From contig NZ_JACHJC010000001.1 in assembly GCF_014203425.1 (NCBI RefSeq), positions 372,001-436,000 of the forward strand: a stretch of 64,000 nucleotides of DNA, given 5' to 3'. A model generated the notes under the pieces. The model searched no databases. It was not told the DNA's origin and saw nothing but the letters and a program-made list of their open reading frames with translations. Shown here one piece after another: positions 8,975-17,551 of this stretch (positions are counted from its first letter, which is position 1; every line of letters starts with the position of its first letter). Origin of the DNA: Micromonospora echinospora (GTDB lineage: Bacteria; Actinomycetota; Actinomycetes; Mycobacteriales; Micromonosporaceae). The translations under genes and the position numbers were made by a program.

Positions 8975-9574
8975 TCAGGGCCGAGCGACCGCCGAGCGGG
9001 GCCTGGTCTGGGTGATGACGTGCTCGATGAGGGCGATGAGCAGCCGGCGCACGCTGTCGCGGTCACGGGCGTCGATGTCGACGATCGGCACGTCCGCGGC
9101 CAGGGCGAGGGCTTCACGGATGGCCGACGCGGGGTAGGAGCGGGCACCGGGGAACTGGTTGACCGCGACGACGTAAGGCAGCCGCACGTGGTCGACGTAG
9201 TCGAGGTGCCGAAACGAGTCCTGCAGGCGGCGGGTGTCGACCAGGACCACGGAGCCGGCGGCACCCCGGACGATGGCGTCCCACATGAACCAGAAGCGGT
9301 GCTGGCCCGGGGTGCCGTAGACGTAGACGGTGACGCCGTCGACGTCGAGGCGGCCGAAGTCCATCGCCACCGTTGTGGTCGTCTTGGCCGGCATGAGGGT
9401 CGTGTCGTCGGCGGCGTTGCCGGCGGACATACGTGCCTCGGTGATGACCGGTGCGATGTCGGAAACCGCGCCGACGAGGGTGGTCTTCCCGACGCCGAAC
9501 GGCCCGGTGAGCACGATCTTCAGGCTCGGCGGCCCACCGGCGGGTCCCCGGACGGTAAGGGCGGGTGCGGTCAT
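8975..9574 (-). CDS. Conservon small GTPase (CvnD-like)
   Basis: A 199-residue Ras-like ATP/GTP-binding protein of the actinobacterial conservons. It has P-loop GPFGVGKTTL (about 23-32), switch region DDTTLMPAKTTTTVAMDFGR, DxxG-equivalent YVYGTPGQHRFWFM and VVAVNQFPG as the NKxD-type base-recognition motif. CvnD proteins relay signals from a membrane kinase-like CvnA through the roadblock protein CvnB. Its ATG overlaps the roadblock stop (9571-9574). 46 bases separate it from the binding-protein gene downstream. Confidence 0.92.
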   Translation of the reverse strand: MTAPALTVRGPAGGPPSLKIVLTGPFGVGKTTLVGAVSDIAPVITEARMSAGNAADDTTLMPAKTTTTVAMDFGRLDVDGVTVYVYGTPGQHRFWFMWDAIVRGAAGSVVLVDTRRLQDSFRHLDYVDHVRLPYVVAVNQFPGARSYPASAIREALALAADVPIVDIDARDRDSVRRLLIALIEHVITQTRPRSAVARP

Positions 9575-9981
9575 CGCCGGCCGGCCGCCGCAGCGGTGAG
9601 CGTGCCGGCGAAGGCGGGGGTGAGCTGGTCGCCGACCTGCTCGGCGAAACGGCCGAGTTCCTCGGTGACGAACGCGAGGTCCGCGTCGCGGGTGGCCAGG
9701 GTCAGCAGCGACGCGCCGGTGCTCACCGCCACCAGAATCAGGAACCCGTGCGCCAGCTCGGTCAGGTTGCCCCGCACCCCGCCCGCGGACAGGTCGCGGG
9801 CGGCGCCGTTGAGCAGGCTGTTCATTCCGGCCGCCACCGCGGCGAGGCGCTCGGCGGCGTCCCGGTTGAGCCCGTCGGTCCAGGCCAACAGCAGCCCGTC
9901 AGCCGACACGGCCACGGCCCGGCTGATCCCGGGCACGCGGGCGACGAGGTTGGTGTTCAGCAGGTAACTCAGATCGCTCAT
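9571..9981 (-). CDS. Roadblock/LC7-domain protein (CvnB-like)
   Basis: A 136-residue protein made of one roadblock/LC7 domain: LNTNLVARVPGISRAVAVS, DGLLLAWTDGLNRDAAERLA and GFLILVAVSTGASLLTLAT. Such domains bind small GTPases and act as platforms or GAPs; MglB is the best-known example. The ATG at 9981 is fixed by an ATGA overlap with the sensor-kinase stop at 9978, and the end overlaps the GTPase gene. In most conservons a DUF742 protein (CvnC) lies between CvnB and CvnD; here the two are directly fused by overlap and CvnC is absent. Confidence 0.92.
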   Translation of the reverse strand: MSDLSYLLNTNLVARVPGISRAVAVSADGLLLAWTDGLNRDAAERLAAVAAGMNSLLNGAARDLSAGGVRGNLTELAHGFLILVAVSTGASLLTLATRDADLAFVTEELGRFAEQVGDQLTPAFAGTLTAAAAGRR

Positions 9982-12356
9982 GACTGGCCCTTCGACTGGG
10001 GAAAGCGGCGGTCGAGGCCGCGCTGGTAGGCCCCCGCCGTACGAGCCAGGCCACCGATCGAGCGGACCGGCGCGTCGGCAGCGGGCAGGGGCGGGGGTGT
10101 GAACGCGGACATGGGCTGCCGCTTCGGCAGGCCGTTGGCCGTGGTGGCGTCCTGCCCGGGCAGCCCGCGCGCAGGGGTGGCGGGCATGTGCACCGTGGCT
10201 CCCTCGACGAACCACGCCGGCGCCGGCAGGTGTCGGGCTGTCTCGTCGTAGGCCGGCGTCGACTCCGACTCAGGCGCCCGGCGGGGCACCGGAATCACTG
10301 GCAGCGCCTGAGTAGGGCCGTCCATCACGCTGAGGCTGGACGACCGGCGTCCGGTGGGCAGCGCGGCCGAGCCGCCGCGCCGGGCCGGCGCCGCCGCGGG
10401 CAGGGTGAGGGTGGACGCGGGCGTGCCGCCGGGAGCACGCCGGCCGGCGATCGGGCCGGCCGGCAGCGCGGCCGGCTCAGGAATGCTGATCAGGAGCTTG
10501 TCGGCGGGGATCTCGACTTCCGCGACCGTGCCGTGCAGCTGTCCCGGCAGCAGCCGCACGCGCAACCCGTGCGCCGCGGCCAGCAGCGCGACGGTGGCCA
10601 GGCCCTGGCGCCGGATGTGCTCCACCTCGATCATCGGCGCGGGCTCGGCCAGCTCGGCGTTGAGCCGAGCCAGCAGGTCCGCCTTGATGCCGGGCCCGGT
10701 GTCGGTGACCTGGATGATCACCCGGTTGCCCAGAAGATGCCCGGTGACCACCGCGTCGCCGGGGCTGTAGCGGGTCGCGTTGTCCAGCAGCGACGCCAAC
10801 AGGTGCACCAGGTCGTCAATCATCGGTGGCGGCACCAGAACCCGCTCGTCGATCACCCCGAGCCGCACCCGCCGGTACTCCTGGATCCGGCCCTGCGCCG
10901 CCTGCGCCACCGTCACCAGCTCCGCCGGCTGCGGGTGCACCGCCCCCAACGAACGTCCCGACAGCACCAACAGGCTCTGCGTGGCGTGCAGCAACTGTGC
11001 GGCGAGACTGTCCACCGCGAAGAACGTCGCCAGGGTCGCGGCGTCCTTCTCGTCCCGCTCGGCCATGTCCAACTCGCGCAGCAGCCGATGCGTCATCCCC
11101 TGACACCGCCGCCCCACCGCCTCCACCGCACCGGCGGCCACCCGCCGCTGCCGCGCCAGATCCGTCGAGATCCGGTACGTGTTCAACGCCAGCGTGTCGA
11201 ACGCGGCGGCCACCTCGTCCACCTCGTCCCGCGCCGGATCGAGTGCCAGCGCGGCAGGCGGCGGCGGAACCGACGCCGGGTCGGCAGGATCCGCCGCGTC
11301 AACGCGGCGGACCAGGTCCGGCAGGTCCCGCTCAGCGACACGGGTCACCGCGTCACGGACCCGCCGCAGCCGCCGCGCCAACGCCCGCCCCTGCCGCCAC
11401 GCCAGCGCCGCGGCGGCCACGGTCAGCGCCACGGCGACCGCCGACAGCACACCCGTGGTCACCCACTGCTGTCGGCGTTGCCGCCCCACCTCGGCGGCGA
11501 TATCCGCGTCGACGCGGGTCTGCACCTCGTGCAGACGGTCGCGCCGCTCACTACTGGCCGCAGCCCACCGGGACGCGTTCACCCGCAACCGCTGACCCAC
11601 CTGAATGCGAGCGACCTCGTCGTCGAGACGCTGCGCCGCGAGGACCTGCGGGCCTGACAGCGCCTGGTCCAGCCACGACCGCCACCGCGCCGGCGACCGC
11701 TGCGACACCGCCAGCAACGCCTCCTCATACCCAGCACGGGTCGCGGCCAGCTCCCGCTGCACCGCCTGCGACACCACGGCGCCGTTGTTCGCCACTACAG
11801 CTGCCTGTTGGAGACCCGCGTACTGCCCGGCCTGCGACAACGCCGCCGCCACCCGCAACTGGTCAGCCACCGCACCGTCCGCACCGCCGACCTGACCCAC
11901 GGCCTCCCGCACCGCCAGCCCCTGCGCGAGCACCGCCCGATACCGCACCAGCACCGCCGTCAGCGACGCCGACCGCGCCTTGACCTGCTCCCGAAACCCC
12001 GGAAGCAACCGCAGCTGCTCATCGAACGACCCCACCAGCCGACTGACCGAATCCGAAGCATCGAGCTCGCCACGGCGCCGCCGGTAGGCCTCCACCGCCC
12101 CGTCGGATGCCGCGACCTGCTCGAGATAACCGTTGAGGCCACCCGTCGGATCACCGACCAGCTCGCCGGCGACCTGCCGCTCCCGGTCGAGTTCGTGCAG
12201 CACCTCACCCACCGCGGCCGACACCGCCACCAGCGACTGCAGGCGGTCGGCACTGCGCGCCTGACGGCTCGTCGACGCCACACCCCACGAGGCGAAGACC
12301 AGAGTCGCCACCAACGGGATCAGCAGCAGAAGCGCAAGCCTCCGAGCAACAGGCAC
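9978..12356 (-). CDS. Nitrate/nitrite-sensing-type sensor kinase-like protein (CvnA-like)
   Basis: A 792-residue membrane sensor. An N-terminal membrane helix (LALLLLIPLVATLVFASW) is followed by a roughly 260-residue extracytoplasmic NIT-type helical domain (ERQVAGELVGDP), a second membrane helix (GVLSAVAVALTVAAAALAW), a HAMP-like segment and a HATPase domain with N-box LASLLDNATRYSP and G1 box VTDTGPGI. The H-box is degenerate, as in many CvnA proteins. A Pro/Ala-rich tail follows. A GTG at 12356 preceded by AGGAAGG at ideal spacing is preferred over a TTG at 12398. It heads the leftward train ending at 2498. Confidence 0.93.
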   Translation of the reverse strand: MPVARRLALLLLIPLVATLVFASWGVASTSRQARSADRLQSLVAVSAAVGEVLHELDRERQVAGELVGDPTGGLNGYLEQVAASDGAVEAYRRRRGELDASDSVSRLVGSFDEQLRLLPGFREQVKARSASLTAVLVRYRAVLAQGLAVREAVGQVGGADGAVADQLRVAAALSQAGQYAGLQQAAVVANNGAVVSQAVQRELAATRAGYEEALLAVSQRSPARWRSWLDQALSGPQVLAAQRLDDEVARIQVGQRLRVNASRWAAASSERRDRLHEVQTRVDADIAAEVGRQRRQQWVTTGVLSAVAVALTVAAAALAWRQGRALARRLRRVRDAVTRVAERDLPDLVRRVDAADPADPASVPPPPAALALDPARDEVDEVAAAFDTLALNTYRISTDLARQRRVAAGAVEAVGRRCQGMTHRLLRELDMAERDEKDAATLATFFAVDSLAAQLLHATQSLLVLSGRSLGAVHPQPAELVTVAQAAQGRIQEYRRVRLGVIDERVLVPPPMIDDLVHLLASLLDNATRYSPGDAVVTGHLLGNRVIIQVTDTGPGIKADLLARLNAELAEPAPMIEVEHIRRQGLATVALLAAAHGLRVRLLPGQLHGTVAEVEIPADKLLISIPEPAALPAGPIAGRRAPGGTPASTLTLPAAAPARRGGSAALPTGRRSSSLSVMDGPTQALPVIPVPRRAPESESTPAYDETARHLPAPAWFVEGATVHMPATPARGLPGQDATTANGLPKRQPMSAFTPPPLPAADAPVRSIGGLARTAGAYQRGLDRRFPQSKGQS

Positions 12357-12498
12357 AACATTCCTTCCTGGTTCGAGAGCTTTAACGGGCGTAGCCAAGG
12401 CGCCGAGGCAGGTGGGGACCTTGCCACGTGAATCGGAAGTGGGAACCGCGTAGCGCCGGAACCGTTCTGGGGCGGTCCGTCGACGGGTTGGTCCCGGT

Positions 12499-12702
12499 TC
12501 AGGTCACACTGGTGGCTCTGCTCGGCAGCCTCTTGGCAGTTGGTCCCGATAGCTGACCGTTGATGCACATGTGAATGTCGATGATTGCGTCGTCACCGAG
12601 CCAGAACCAGAACCACCGTGGCGGGCCACCTTGAGCCCCCACCGTGACGAGGTTGGCCACAACTAGGCCGCCGGATTCCGGGTGCTTCCAGTCGAGGTGC
12701 AT
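12499..12702 (-). CDS. Possible small protein of unknown function
   Basis: A 67-residue frame starting MHLDWKHPESGGLVV and containing PPRWFWFWLGDDAII and HMCINGQLSGP. Its balanced composition, with many Trp, Phe, Gly and Ile, is unlike the Arg/Pro-rich junk frames of this genome, which is the main reason to list it. It overlaps the last 40 bases of the XRE gene upstream in another frame. It could be a small co-translated partner, or the displaced C-terminal part of a longer ancestral XRE protein. Confidence is limited because no family is recognised. Confidence 0.4.
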   Translation of the reverse strand: MHLDWKHPESGGLVVANLVTVGAQGGPPRWFWFWLGDDAIIDIHMCINGQLSGPTAKRLPSRATSVT

Positions 12703-13055
12703 GAGGGCACGTACGCGAGCCCCATGAGACCTCGCGGAATTCCCAGCCTTCCGGCGATTCGTTCGAGCACGTCATAAGAGGTAACTCGTTGGCGCCCCTG
12801 GATCACCGCTCGGACCTGGTTCTCAGTCGTTCCGGTCACCGCAGCGATCGTCGCTTGGCTCCAGCCCCGCGATTTGAGGAAGCGGAATAGGGCGCCGATG
12901 TCACGCTGACGCAGCAGGTCGGCAAGCGAGTGGCTCCCGAAGTGCCCGTCGATCCACCAGTTCGGATCAACTTGGCTGTGCGCCGGCCACCCTGGGTGCC
13001 CTGCGGACTGCGACCCGAACACAGCGGTGGTGGCGGTAGGGGCGTTCATGGCCAT
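12663..13055 (-). CDS. XRE-family HTH regulator (short)
   Basis: About 130 residues. QVDPNWWIDGHFGSHSLADL is followed by an XRE helix-turn-helix (GWSQATIAAVTGTTENQVRA) and TSYDVLERIAGRLGIPRGLMGLAY. The same block, QVDP.WW...RDFL, ...YDVLERIA..LG.PR.WMGLG, occurs at the N-terminus of the 454-residue XRE/TPR protein at 16187-17551, so the two are paralogues and this one lacks the TPR half. The ATG at 13055 is chosen; another in-frame ATG at 13049 and a TTG at 13064 next to a GGAGAG site are alternatives. It is divergent from the DUF5919-like gene, sharing a 220-base promoter region. Confidence 0.78.
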   Translation of the reverse strand: MAMNAPTATTAVFGSQSAGHPGWPAHSQVDPNWWIDGHFGSHSLADLLRQRDIGALFRFLKSRGWSQATIAAVTGTTENQVRAVIQGRQRVTSYDVLERIAGRLGIPRGLMGLAYVPSCTSTGSTRNPAA

Positions 13056-13275
13056 CGTGGTCAAGGCGCTCTCTCCTGAGGTGAGGTGATGCCAGCGCGT
13101 TGGCTTCTGCGAGCGGGCCGTTGGCATGACCGGGTGGGCTTCCCAGCGATCACACTCGCCTCGACATCCGATCGCTGATCGTGGGGATGCGGCCACCGCC
13201 GGTCAGGGACTGTCGCGGACGTCTCGGTGGGGGTATAAAGGCCCCTATGCGTCCCTCGCCAGGTCTGGACCTCTG

Positions 13276-14046
13276 ATGCCGAACGAGCGTCTGCGGGGAG
13301 CCGTATCGGCGAAGGGGCTGACTACCCAGCGGTGCGCGGAGCTGATCGGAGTCGATCCGAAGACGGTGGAGCGCTGGATCACCCGCGATCGCGTTCCGCA
13401 CCGCGCTCACCGCGTCGCGGCTGCGGACTTGTTGGGCGTCGACGAGACCTACCTATGGCCTTCGCTTGTGGACGATCCCAGGGCGGTGTCCGCGGGGCGG
13501 GCTGAAATGGTCGAGTTCTACCCGTCCCGGTCAGCGGTGCCGCTGGAGCTGTGGAGGTCGCTGATCCAGCAGGCAAAGGAGTCGGTTGACATCCTGGTCT
13601 ACGCCGGGCTGTTCCTGCCTGAGCTCCACGACATCACCCAGCTCGGTGACCGGGCACGCCAGGGCTGCCGGATACGAGTCCTGCTGGCCGATCCGAACGG
13701 TGCTGCAGTACGCCGCCGCGGAGAGGAGGAGGGATTCGGAATTGGGCTCGCCCACCGAGTGCTGCTGAGCCTGCGTTACTACGAGCCGATCTTGGCCATT
13801 TCTGGCGTGCAGGTCCGGCTGCACGATACGACGTTGTACGCGTCCATCTTCCGAGTGGACGAGGCCATGCTGGTTAACACCCACGTGTACGGATCCACTG
13901 CCGCCCACAACCCGGTGCTACATCTCCGGCGCGTACCTGGTGGCCGAGTCGTCGACCACTACCTCACCAGCTTCGACCGGGTCTGGACGCAGGCCAAGCC
14001 CACCTCGGACATCAACGCGGCGATAGCCGCGTTCGACGGGAGATGA
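13276..14046 (+). CDS. HTH-domain protein with a PLD-like C-terminal domain (DUF5919-like)
   Basis: A 256-residue protein. Residues 1-60 form an HTH (TTQRCAELIGVDPKTVERWI, then RVPHRAHRVAAADLL) with ETYLWPSL. Residues 80-250 form an alpha/beta domain: AKESVDILVYAGLFLPEL, CRIRVLLADPNGAAVRRRG, LRYYEPILAISGVQVRLHD, MLVNTHVYGSTAAHNPVLHL. This matches the actinobacterial HTH+DUF5919 proteins, whose C-terminal part resembles phospholipase-D-like folds without a clear HKD motif. The start is the ATG at 13276. It precedes the Nudix gene by three bases, so the two form an operon. Such pairs are common in actinomycetes; the signal bound is unknown. Confidence 0.8.
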   Translation: MPNERLRGAVSAKGLTTQRCAELIGVDPKTVERWITRDRVPHRAHRVAAADLLGVDETYLWPSLVDDPRAVSAGRAEMVEFYPSRSAVPLELWRSLIQQAKESVDILVYAGLFLPELHDITQLGDRARQGCRIRVLLADPNGAAVRRRGEEEGFGIGLAHRVLLSLRYYEPILAISGVQVRLHDTTLYASIFRVDEAMLVNTHVYGSTAAHNPVLHLRRVPGGRVVDHYLTSFDRVWTQAKPTSDINAAIAAFDGR

Positions 14047-14049
14047 CGG

Positions 14050-14520
14050 ATGCCACGCCGCGACTTCTTCAACGACCCTGACGCCCCCGAAGCCAACAGT
14101 GTGGTGCCGTCAGTGGTCGCGGCCGTTCGTAACGAACACGGAGAGTTGTTGATGATCCACCGCACCGACAACAACCTGTGGGCTCTTCCTGGCGGTGGCC
14201 ACGATATCGGTGAGTCGATCGCCGACACGGTGGTGCGCGAGGTGCGCGAGGAGACGGGGATCGAGGTGGAGATCACGGGTCTGGTCGGCACCTACACCAA
14301 CCCCCACCATGTGATGGCCTACGACGACGGTGAGGTGCGCCAGCAATTCTCGCTGTGCTTCAACGCCAGACCTGTCGGTGGGAATCTGACGACCTCCAGC
14401 GAGTCACGTCAGGTCCGTTGGGTGGATCCCGCCGAACTCGACCAGTTGGACATCCACCCCTCAATGCGACTGCGTATCGACCACGCCCTCGACGGCCGGA
14501 CCGCACCGTACATCGGCTGA
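14050..14520 (+). CDS. Nudix hydrolase
   Basis: A 156-residue Nudix protein. The Nudix box runs from GHDIGESIADTVVREVREET (about residues 52-71) and ends with GI, matching GX5EX7REUXEEXGU with all metal-binding glutamates present. LLMIHRTDNNLWALPGGG precedes it. The enzyme should cleave a nucleoside diphosphate linked to another moiety; the substrate is not predictable. It is co-transcribed with the HTH/DUF5919-like gene three bases upstream. Pairing of this regulator with a Nudix enzyme recurs in actinomycetes and suggests that the regulator senses or controls the Nudix substrate. Confidence 0.92.
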   Translation: MPRRDFFNDPDAPEANSVVPSVVAAVRNEHGELLMIHRTDNNLWALPGGGHDIGESIADTVVREVREETGIEVEITGLVGTYTNPHHVMAYDDGEVRQQFSLCFNARPVGGNLTTSSESRQVRWVDPAELDQLDIHPSMRLRIDHALDGRTAPYIG

Positions 14521-14610
14521 CGCCGGAGGGGCGTTTCCCGGGCCGGGGACGTCCCAACCGTCTCGCCGAGCCGGTAGGGCGGCGGCCCGCCGTGCGGCTA
14601 CGTTCGGAGG

Positions 14611-15177
14611 GTGTCTGACCTAACGGCCAACGCCAAGGACCTTGCTGCTGGCCTGCTCGACTCCCCACAAATGGCCCGGCGCTGGGCCCACGTCCAGGGT
14701 GTCGGCCAACGGGCCACGGAACTGACGAGGACGGTGGTGCCGGCCGATCGTGACCTGCTGGTGGCAGCCGCCTGGCTACACGACGTTGGTTATGCGCCTG
14801 ACCTCGTGGACACCGGCCTACACTCCCTCGACGGCGCCCGATACCTGAGACGTAACGGCTACCCGCTGCGGCTAGTCGGGCTGGTCGCCCATCACACCTG
14901 CGCCCGCATCGAAGCGGCTGAGCGCGGCCTGGCGGACCAACTCGCGGTTTTTCCGCTCGAAGAGGGACCCCTGATGGACGCGCTCGTCACTGCAGACCTC
15001 ACGGTCGGACCGCGGGGACAACGTCTCGAGCTCGCCGAGCGCATCGAGGAAATCCTCCACCGGTATCCTCCGCAGAGCCCCGTTCATCGGGCGATCCAGC
15101 GAGCAGAGCCACTTCTCAAGGCGCATGTCCGCCGAACACTGGGTCGGCTCGACGCCGACGAGCAACCCGCTCCGTGA
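14611..15177 (+). CDS. HD-domain phosphohydrolase-like protein
   Basis: A 188-residue HD-domain protein with WAHVQGVGQRA (first His), AAAWLHDVGYAPDL (the HD pair, about residues 56-57), HHTCARIEAAERG and a late Asp in DALVTADLTV. This H...HD...D set is that of metal-dependent HD phosphohydrolases acting on nucleotides. The GTG start at 14611 immediately abuts a GGAGG, an unusually short spacing, so translation may be weak or start elsewhere. It is the third gene of the rightward group 13276-15177 and converges on the APH-like gene. Confidence 0.85.
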   Translation: MSDLTANAKDLAAGLLDSPQMARRWAHVQGVGQRATELTRTVVPADRDLLVAAAWLHDVGYAPDLVDTGLHSLDGARYLRRNGYPLRLVGLVAHHTCARIEAAERGLADQLAVFPLEEGPLMDALVTADLTVGPRGQRLELAERIEEILHRYPPQSPVHRAIQRAEPLLKAHVRRTLGRLDADEQPAP

Positions 15178-15294
15178 CATTCGACGTCAGGCTGGTTGGC
15201 CCGGCCCCATGGTCTGTATCGCCGACGACTGGAGGCGGAACGGCTGTCCCGGCGGAGGACCCTGACTGCCCGACCGTCAAGCCGGCCCGGGAGG

Positions 15295-16179
15295 TTAGAG
15301 GATGCGCCACGGGACGATGTCCTGGTCGCCCCGTCTGAGGGCGATGATGCGGCGGAGCACCTCGGCCTCGGCATCAGTGCCGGGACGGGACTTGCGGGCG
15401 TTGGTGGCGATCATCTGTAGTTCGCGGAGTTGGCACAACTCCTCGAAGCCGCGCCACGAGGTGACATCCCAGCCGTATGTAGCGGTGAAGTCAGAGAAGG
15501 CGGCAGGGCCCGGTGGGGTAAACCGGCGACAGTGCACAGCGACGGTGGCCAGGTCCCATTCCCGCGGACCGACGGCGGCGCCGTCCCAGTCGGCAAGTAC
15601 TGGCGTGCCGTCGGAGCGGCGTAGTGCGTTGCGCGTCTGGGGATCGGACTGGATCAGGCTCGCGCCCCGAGGGAAGCTCATCTCACGCCAGCGGGCCGCG
15701 AGCGGTTCGAGACGCTTCAGCAGCAGGTCACGGTCCCTCGCGGTTAGGATGGTCGACCTTTGCACTGACCGCCGGATGCTGTCCATCGGCATTAAGGTCG
15801 GCAGGCTCACCGGAGGAGCCGGCAGGGCGTGCAACTGCCGGAGCAGAGTACCCAACTCGGCCATAGTGACCGGAGTGTCGATCGCCGCATCGAGCCGTTG
15901 CCAGACAGTCACGGCATGCTCGCCCACCAGCAGGGGCTGTGGCAGGCGCGAGCTAAGGCCAACAGTCGGGAACCCCTGACCAGCCAGCCACCGCACGACG
16001 GCTACCACGGCGCTCATGCGCTCCACGCCGAATTCCGCCGGAGCGATCTTGACCACCACATCGCCGACCGCGTATACCGCGTTCGTGTGATGCCGGATCA
16101 GGACAGCGTCGGCGTCGGACAACTCCAGGCGACGACACACCTCGGCGAGCGCCGGACGTGTTCGCGTTTCGACGAACAT
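15295..16179 (-). CDS. Aminoglycoside phosphotransferase (APH)-family kinase-like protein
   Basis: A 294-residue protein of the APH/choline-kinase fold. The N-lobe has NAVYAVGDVVVKIAPAEFG with the ATP-binding Lys. The C-lobe has LIQSDPQTRNALRRSDGTPV, in which the usual HGDxxxxN catalytic loop reads QSDPQTRN, and LADWDGAAVGPREWDLA, the DxD/DFG-like metal site. The replacement of His by Gln-Ser in the Brenner motif is common in XRE-linked APH proteins and may mean a small-molecule kinase other than a resistance enzyme. The ATG at 16179 lies eight bases after the XRE/TPR stop, so the two form an operon. Confidence 0.85.
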   Translation of the reverse strand: MFVETRTRPALAEVCRRLELSDADAVLIRHHTNAVYAVGDVVVKIAPAEFGVERMSAVVAVVRWLAGQGFPTVGLSSRLPQPLLVGEHAVTVWQRLDAAIDTPVTMAELGTLLRQLHALPAPPVSLPTLMPMDSIRRSVQRSTILTARDRDLLLKRLEPLAARWREMSFPRGASLIQSDPQTRNALRRSDGTPVLADWDGAAVGPREWDLATVAVHCRRFTPPGPAAFSDFTATYGWDVTSWRGFEELCQLRELQMIATNARKSRPGTDAEAEVLRRIIALRRGDQDIVPWRIL

Positions 16180-16186
16180 GGGGCCC

Positions 16187-17551
16187 CTAGGGATCGAGCG
16201 CGGCAGTTCCGGCAGCAAGCGTACGGGCGCGTTCCCGGCAGGCTCGCACATAGTCCGTCAACTCGGCGGTCTCGCTGCCGCGATGTCTCACCGGAATCGC
16301 CGAGACCACGTCGCTTGCCCTCGTCAGTACGATCTCCGTGCGCTGCGCCTCGGGCAGGGTGGCGACGGCGTCGAGGGCCGACGCTGCGGCCTCTGCCGCT
16401 CGGCGGTCACGCACCAGGCACATCGATCGGTCGAGCGCGAGGAGGGCGGGATCAATCGGCACTGAAGGCGACGGCCCGTAGAGGCACAGTGCCTCGTCCT
16501 GCACCCGGTAGGCCTCGCTCGTGTCGCCCAGCCAGGTACTCGCTCCGGAGAGGTAGAACAACATGCGCTTCACCGGAAAGCGGAAGGCCGTGTCACTGTC
16601 ATCATCGCCGACCTGCTCGAACAACTGCCGGGCCTGGACGATCGCCTGCCGCGCCTGCTCGGCCGATCCGAGCCGGGCCAACGCCCGGGCGCGTCCCGCC
16701 GCAGCAAGCGCCGCCGAGGACGACGGCGTCGCGGTGACCGCCAGCGCTGCCTCCGCCAGGACGACCGTCTGCCAGGGGTCACCGAAGTAGTAGGGCAGCA
16801 TCGCCGCTTGGGCGCGGACCAGCACTCGTAGCCGGCTGTCCGAGCTGTCGTCTGCCGCGTGGATCGCTGTCCGATACCACAGGCGTGCCTCGTCGACGTC
16901 CCCAAGCCGCATGAGCGCGTCGGCACACATGGTCGCCAACAGGGCCGCCGTGCCGGAGAGCCGCGCCTGAACCGCCGCCGGCTGTCTACGCCGGGACAGA
17001 ATTTGCACCTCGACACACTCGGCGGCCAGCCGCGACAGCATCACCCCAGGCGGGGCTGCCGGATAAATCCGCATGTGCTCGCCGGCCGCTTCCTCGATCA
17101 GATCGAGTTGTCGCGGAGTGACGGTCGATGAGGCGAGCGCCTCGTCCAGCCCGGTACGAAGCCGGGCGAGCGCGTTGATCGCTTCATCGGGCCGGCCTCC
17201 TGCTGGTCGCCCGACTGGTGGGAAGTCCGCTGAACCTTCCACCTCCTGGTCAATCGAGGGCCTCGCACCCGTCCCGTCCTGGCCCAAGCCCATCCAGACT
17301 CGGGGAACACCTAGTCCGACCGCGATGCGTTCGAGGACGTCGTAGGCCGTTACCTGGCGCTTGCCCTTGGTGATCTCGGCGGCTCGATTCGGGGACACGC
17401 CGACCAACGCGGCGATGGCGCCGTAGGAGACCCCACGGGCATGCAGGAATCGGAACGTGGCGGCGACGTCACGGCGCTCCAGGAAGTCGCGGATCGGTCG
17501 ACCCTCCCAGACACCCGACGTCCACCAAGACGGATCGACCTGGACGCCCAC
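16187..17551 (-). CDS. XRE-family regulator with TPR-like C-terminal domain
   Basis: A 454-residue regulator. The N-terminal HTH (GVSYGAIAALVGVSPNRAAE, then TAYDVLERIAVGLGVPRVWMG) is followed by a 350-residue all-helical TPR-like region (ARLWYRTAIHAADDSSDSRL, AGRARALARLGSAEQARQAI, LSGASTWLGDTSEAYRVQDE). This is the BldD-neighbour/NsdA-like XRE-TPR architecture widespread in actinomycete specialised metabolism, where the TPR half probably binds a ligand or partner. A GTG at 17551 preceded by GGGAGG sets the start. The gene is divergent from the radical-SAM cluster and a plausible regulator of it. Confidence 0.9.
   Translation of the reverse strand: MGVQVDPSWWTSGVWEGRPIRDFLERRDVAATFRFLHARGVSYGAIAALVGVSPNRAAEITKGKRQVTAYDVLERIAVGLGVPRVWMGLGQDGTGARPSIDQEVEGSADFPPVGRPAGGRPDEAINALARLRTGLDEALASSTVTPRQLDLIEEAAGEHMRIYPAAPPGVMLSRLAAECVEVQILSRRRQPAAVQARLSGTAALLATMCADALMRLGDVDEARLWYRTAIHAADDSSDSRLRVLVRAQAAMLPYYFGDPWQTVVLAEAALAVTATPSSSAALAAAGRARALARLGSAEQARQAIVQARQLFEQVGDDDSDTAFRFPVKRMLFYLSGASTWLGDTSEAYRVQDEALCLYGPSPSVPIDPALLALDRSMCLVRDRRAAEAAASALDAVATLPEAQRTEIVLTRASDVVSAIPVRHRGSETAELTDYVRACRERARTLAAGTAALDP

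Noticed and set aside
10188..11657. A 489-codon plus-strand frame antisense to the sensor kinase.
   Set aside because: Arg/Gln/His/Pro-rich composition typical of antisense frames in high-GC DNA; the kinase reading is clear.
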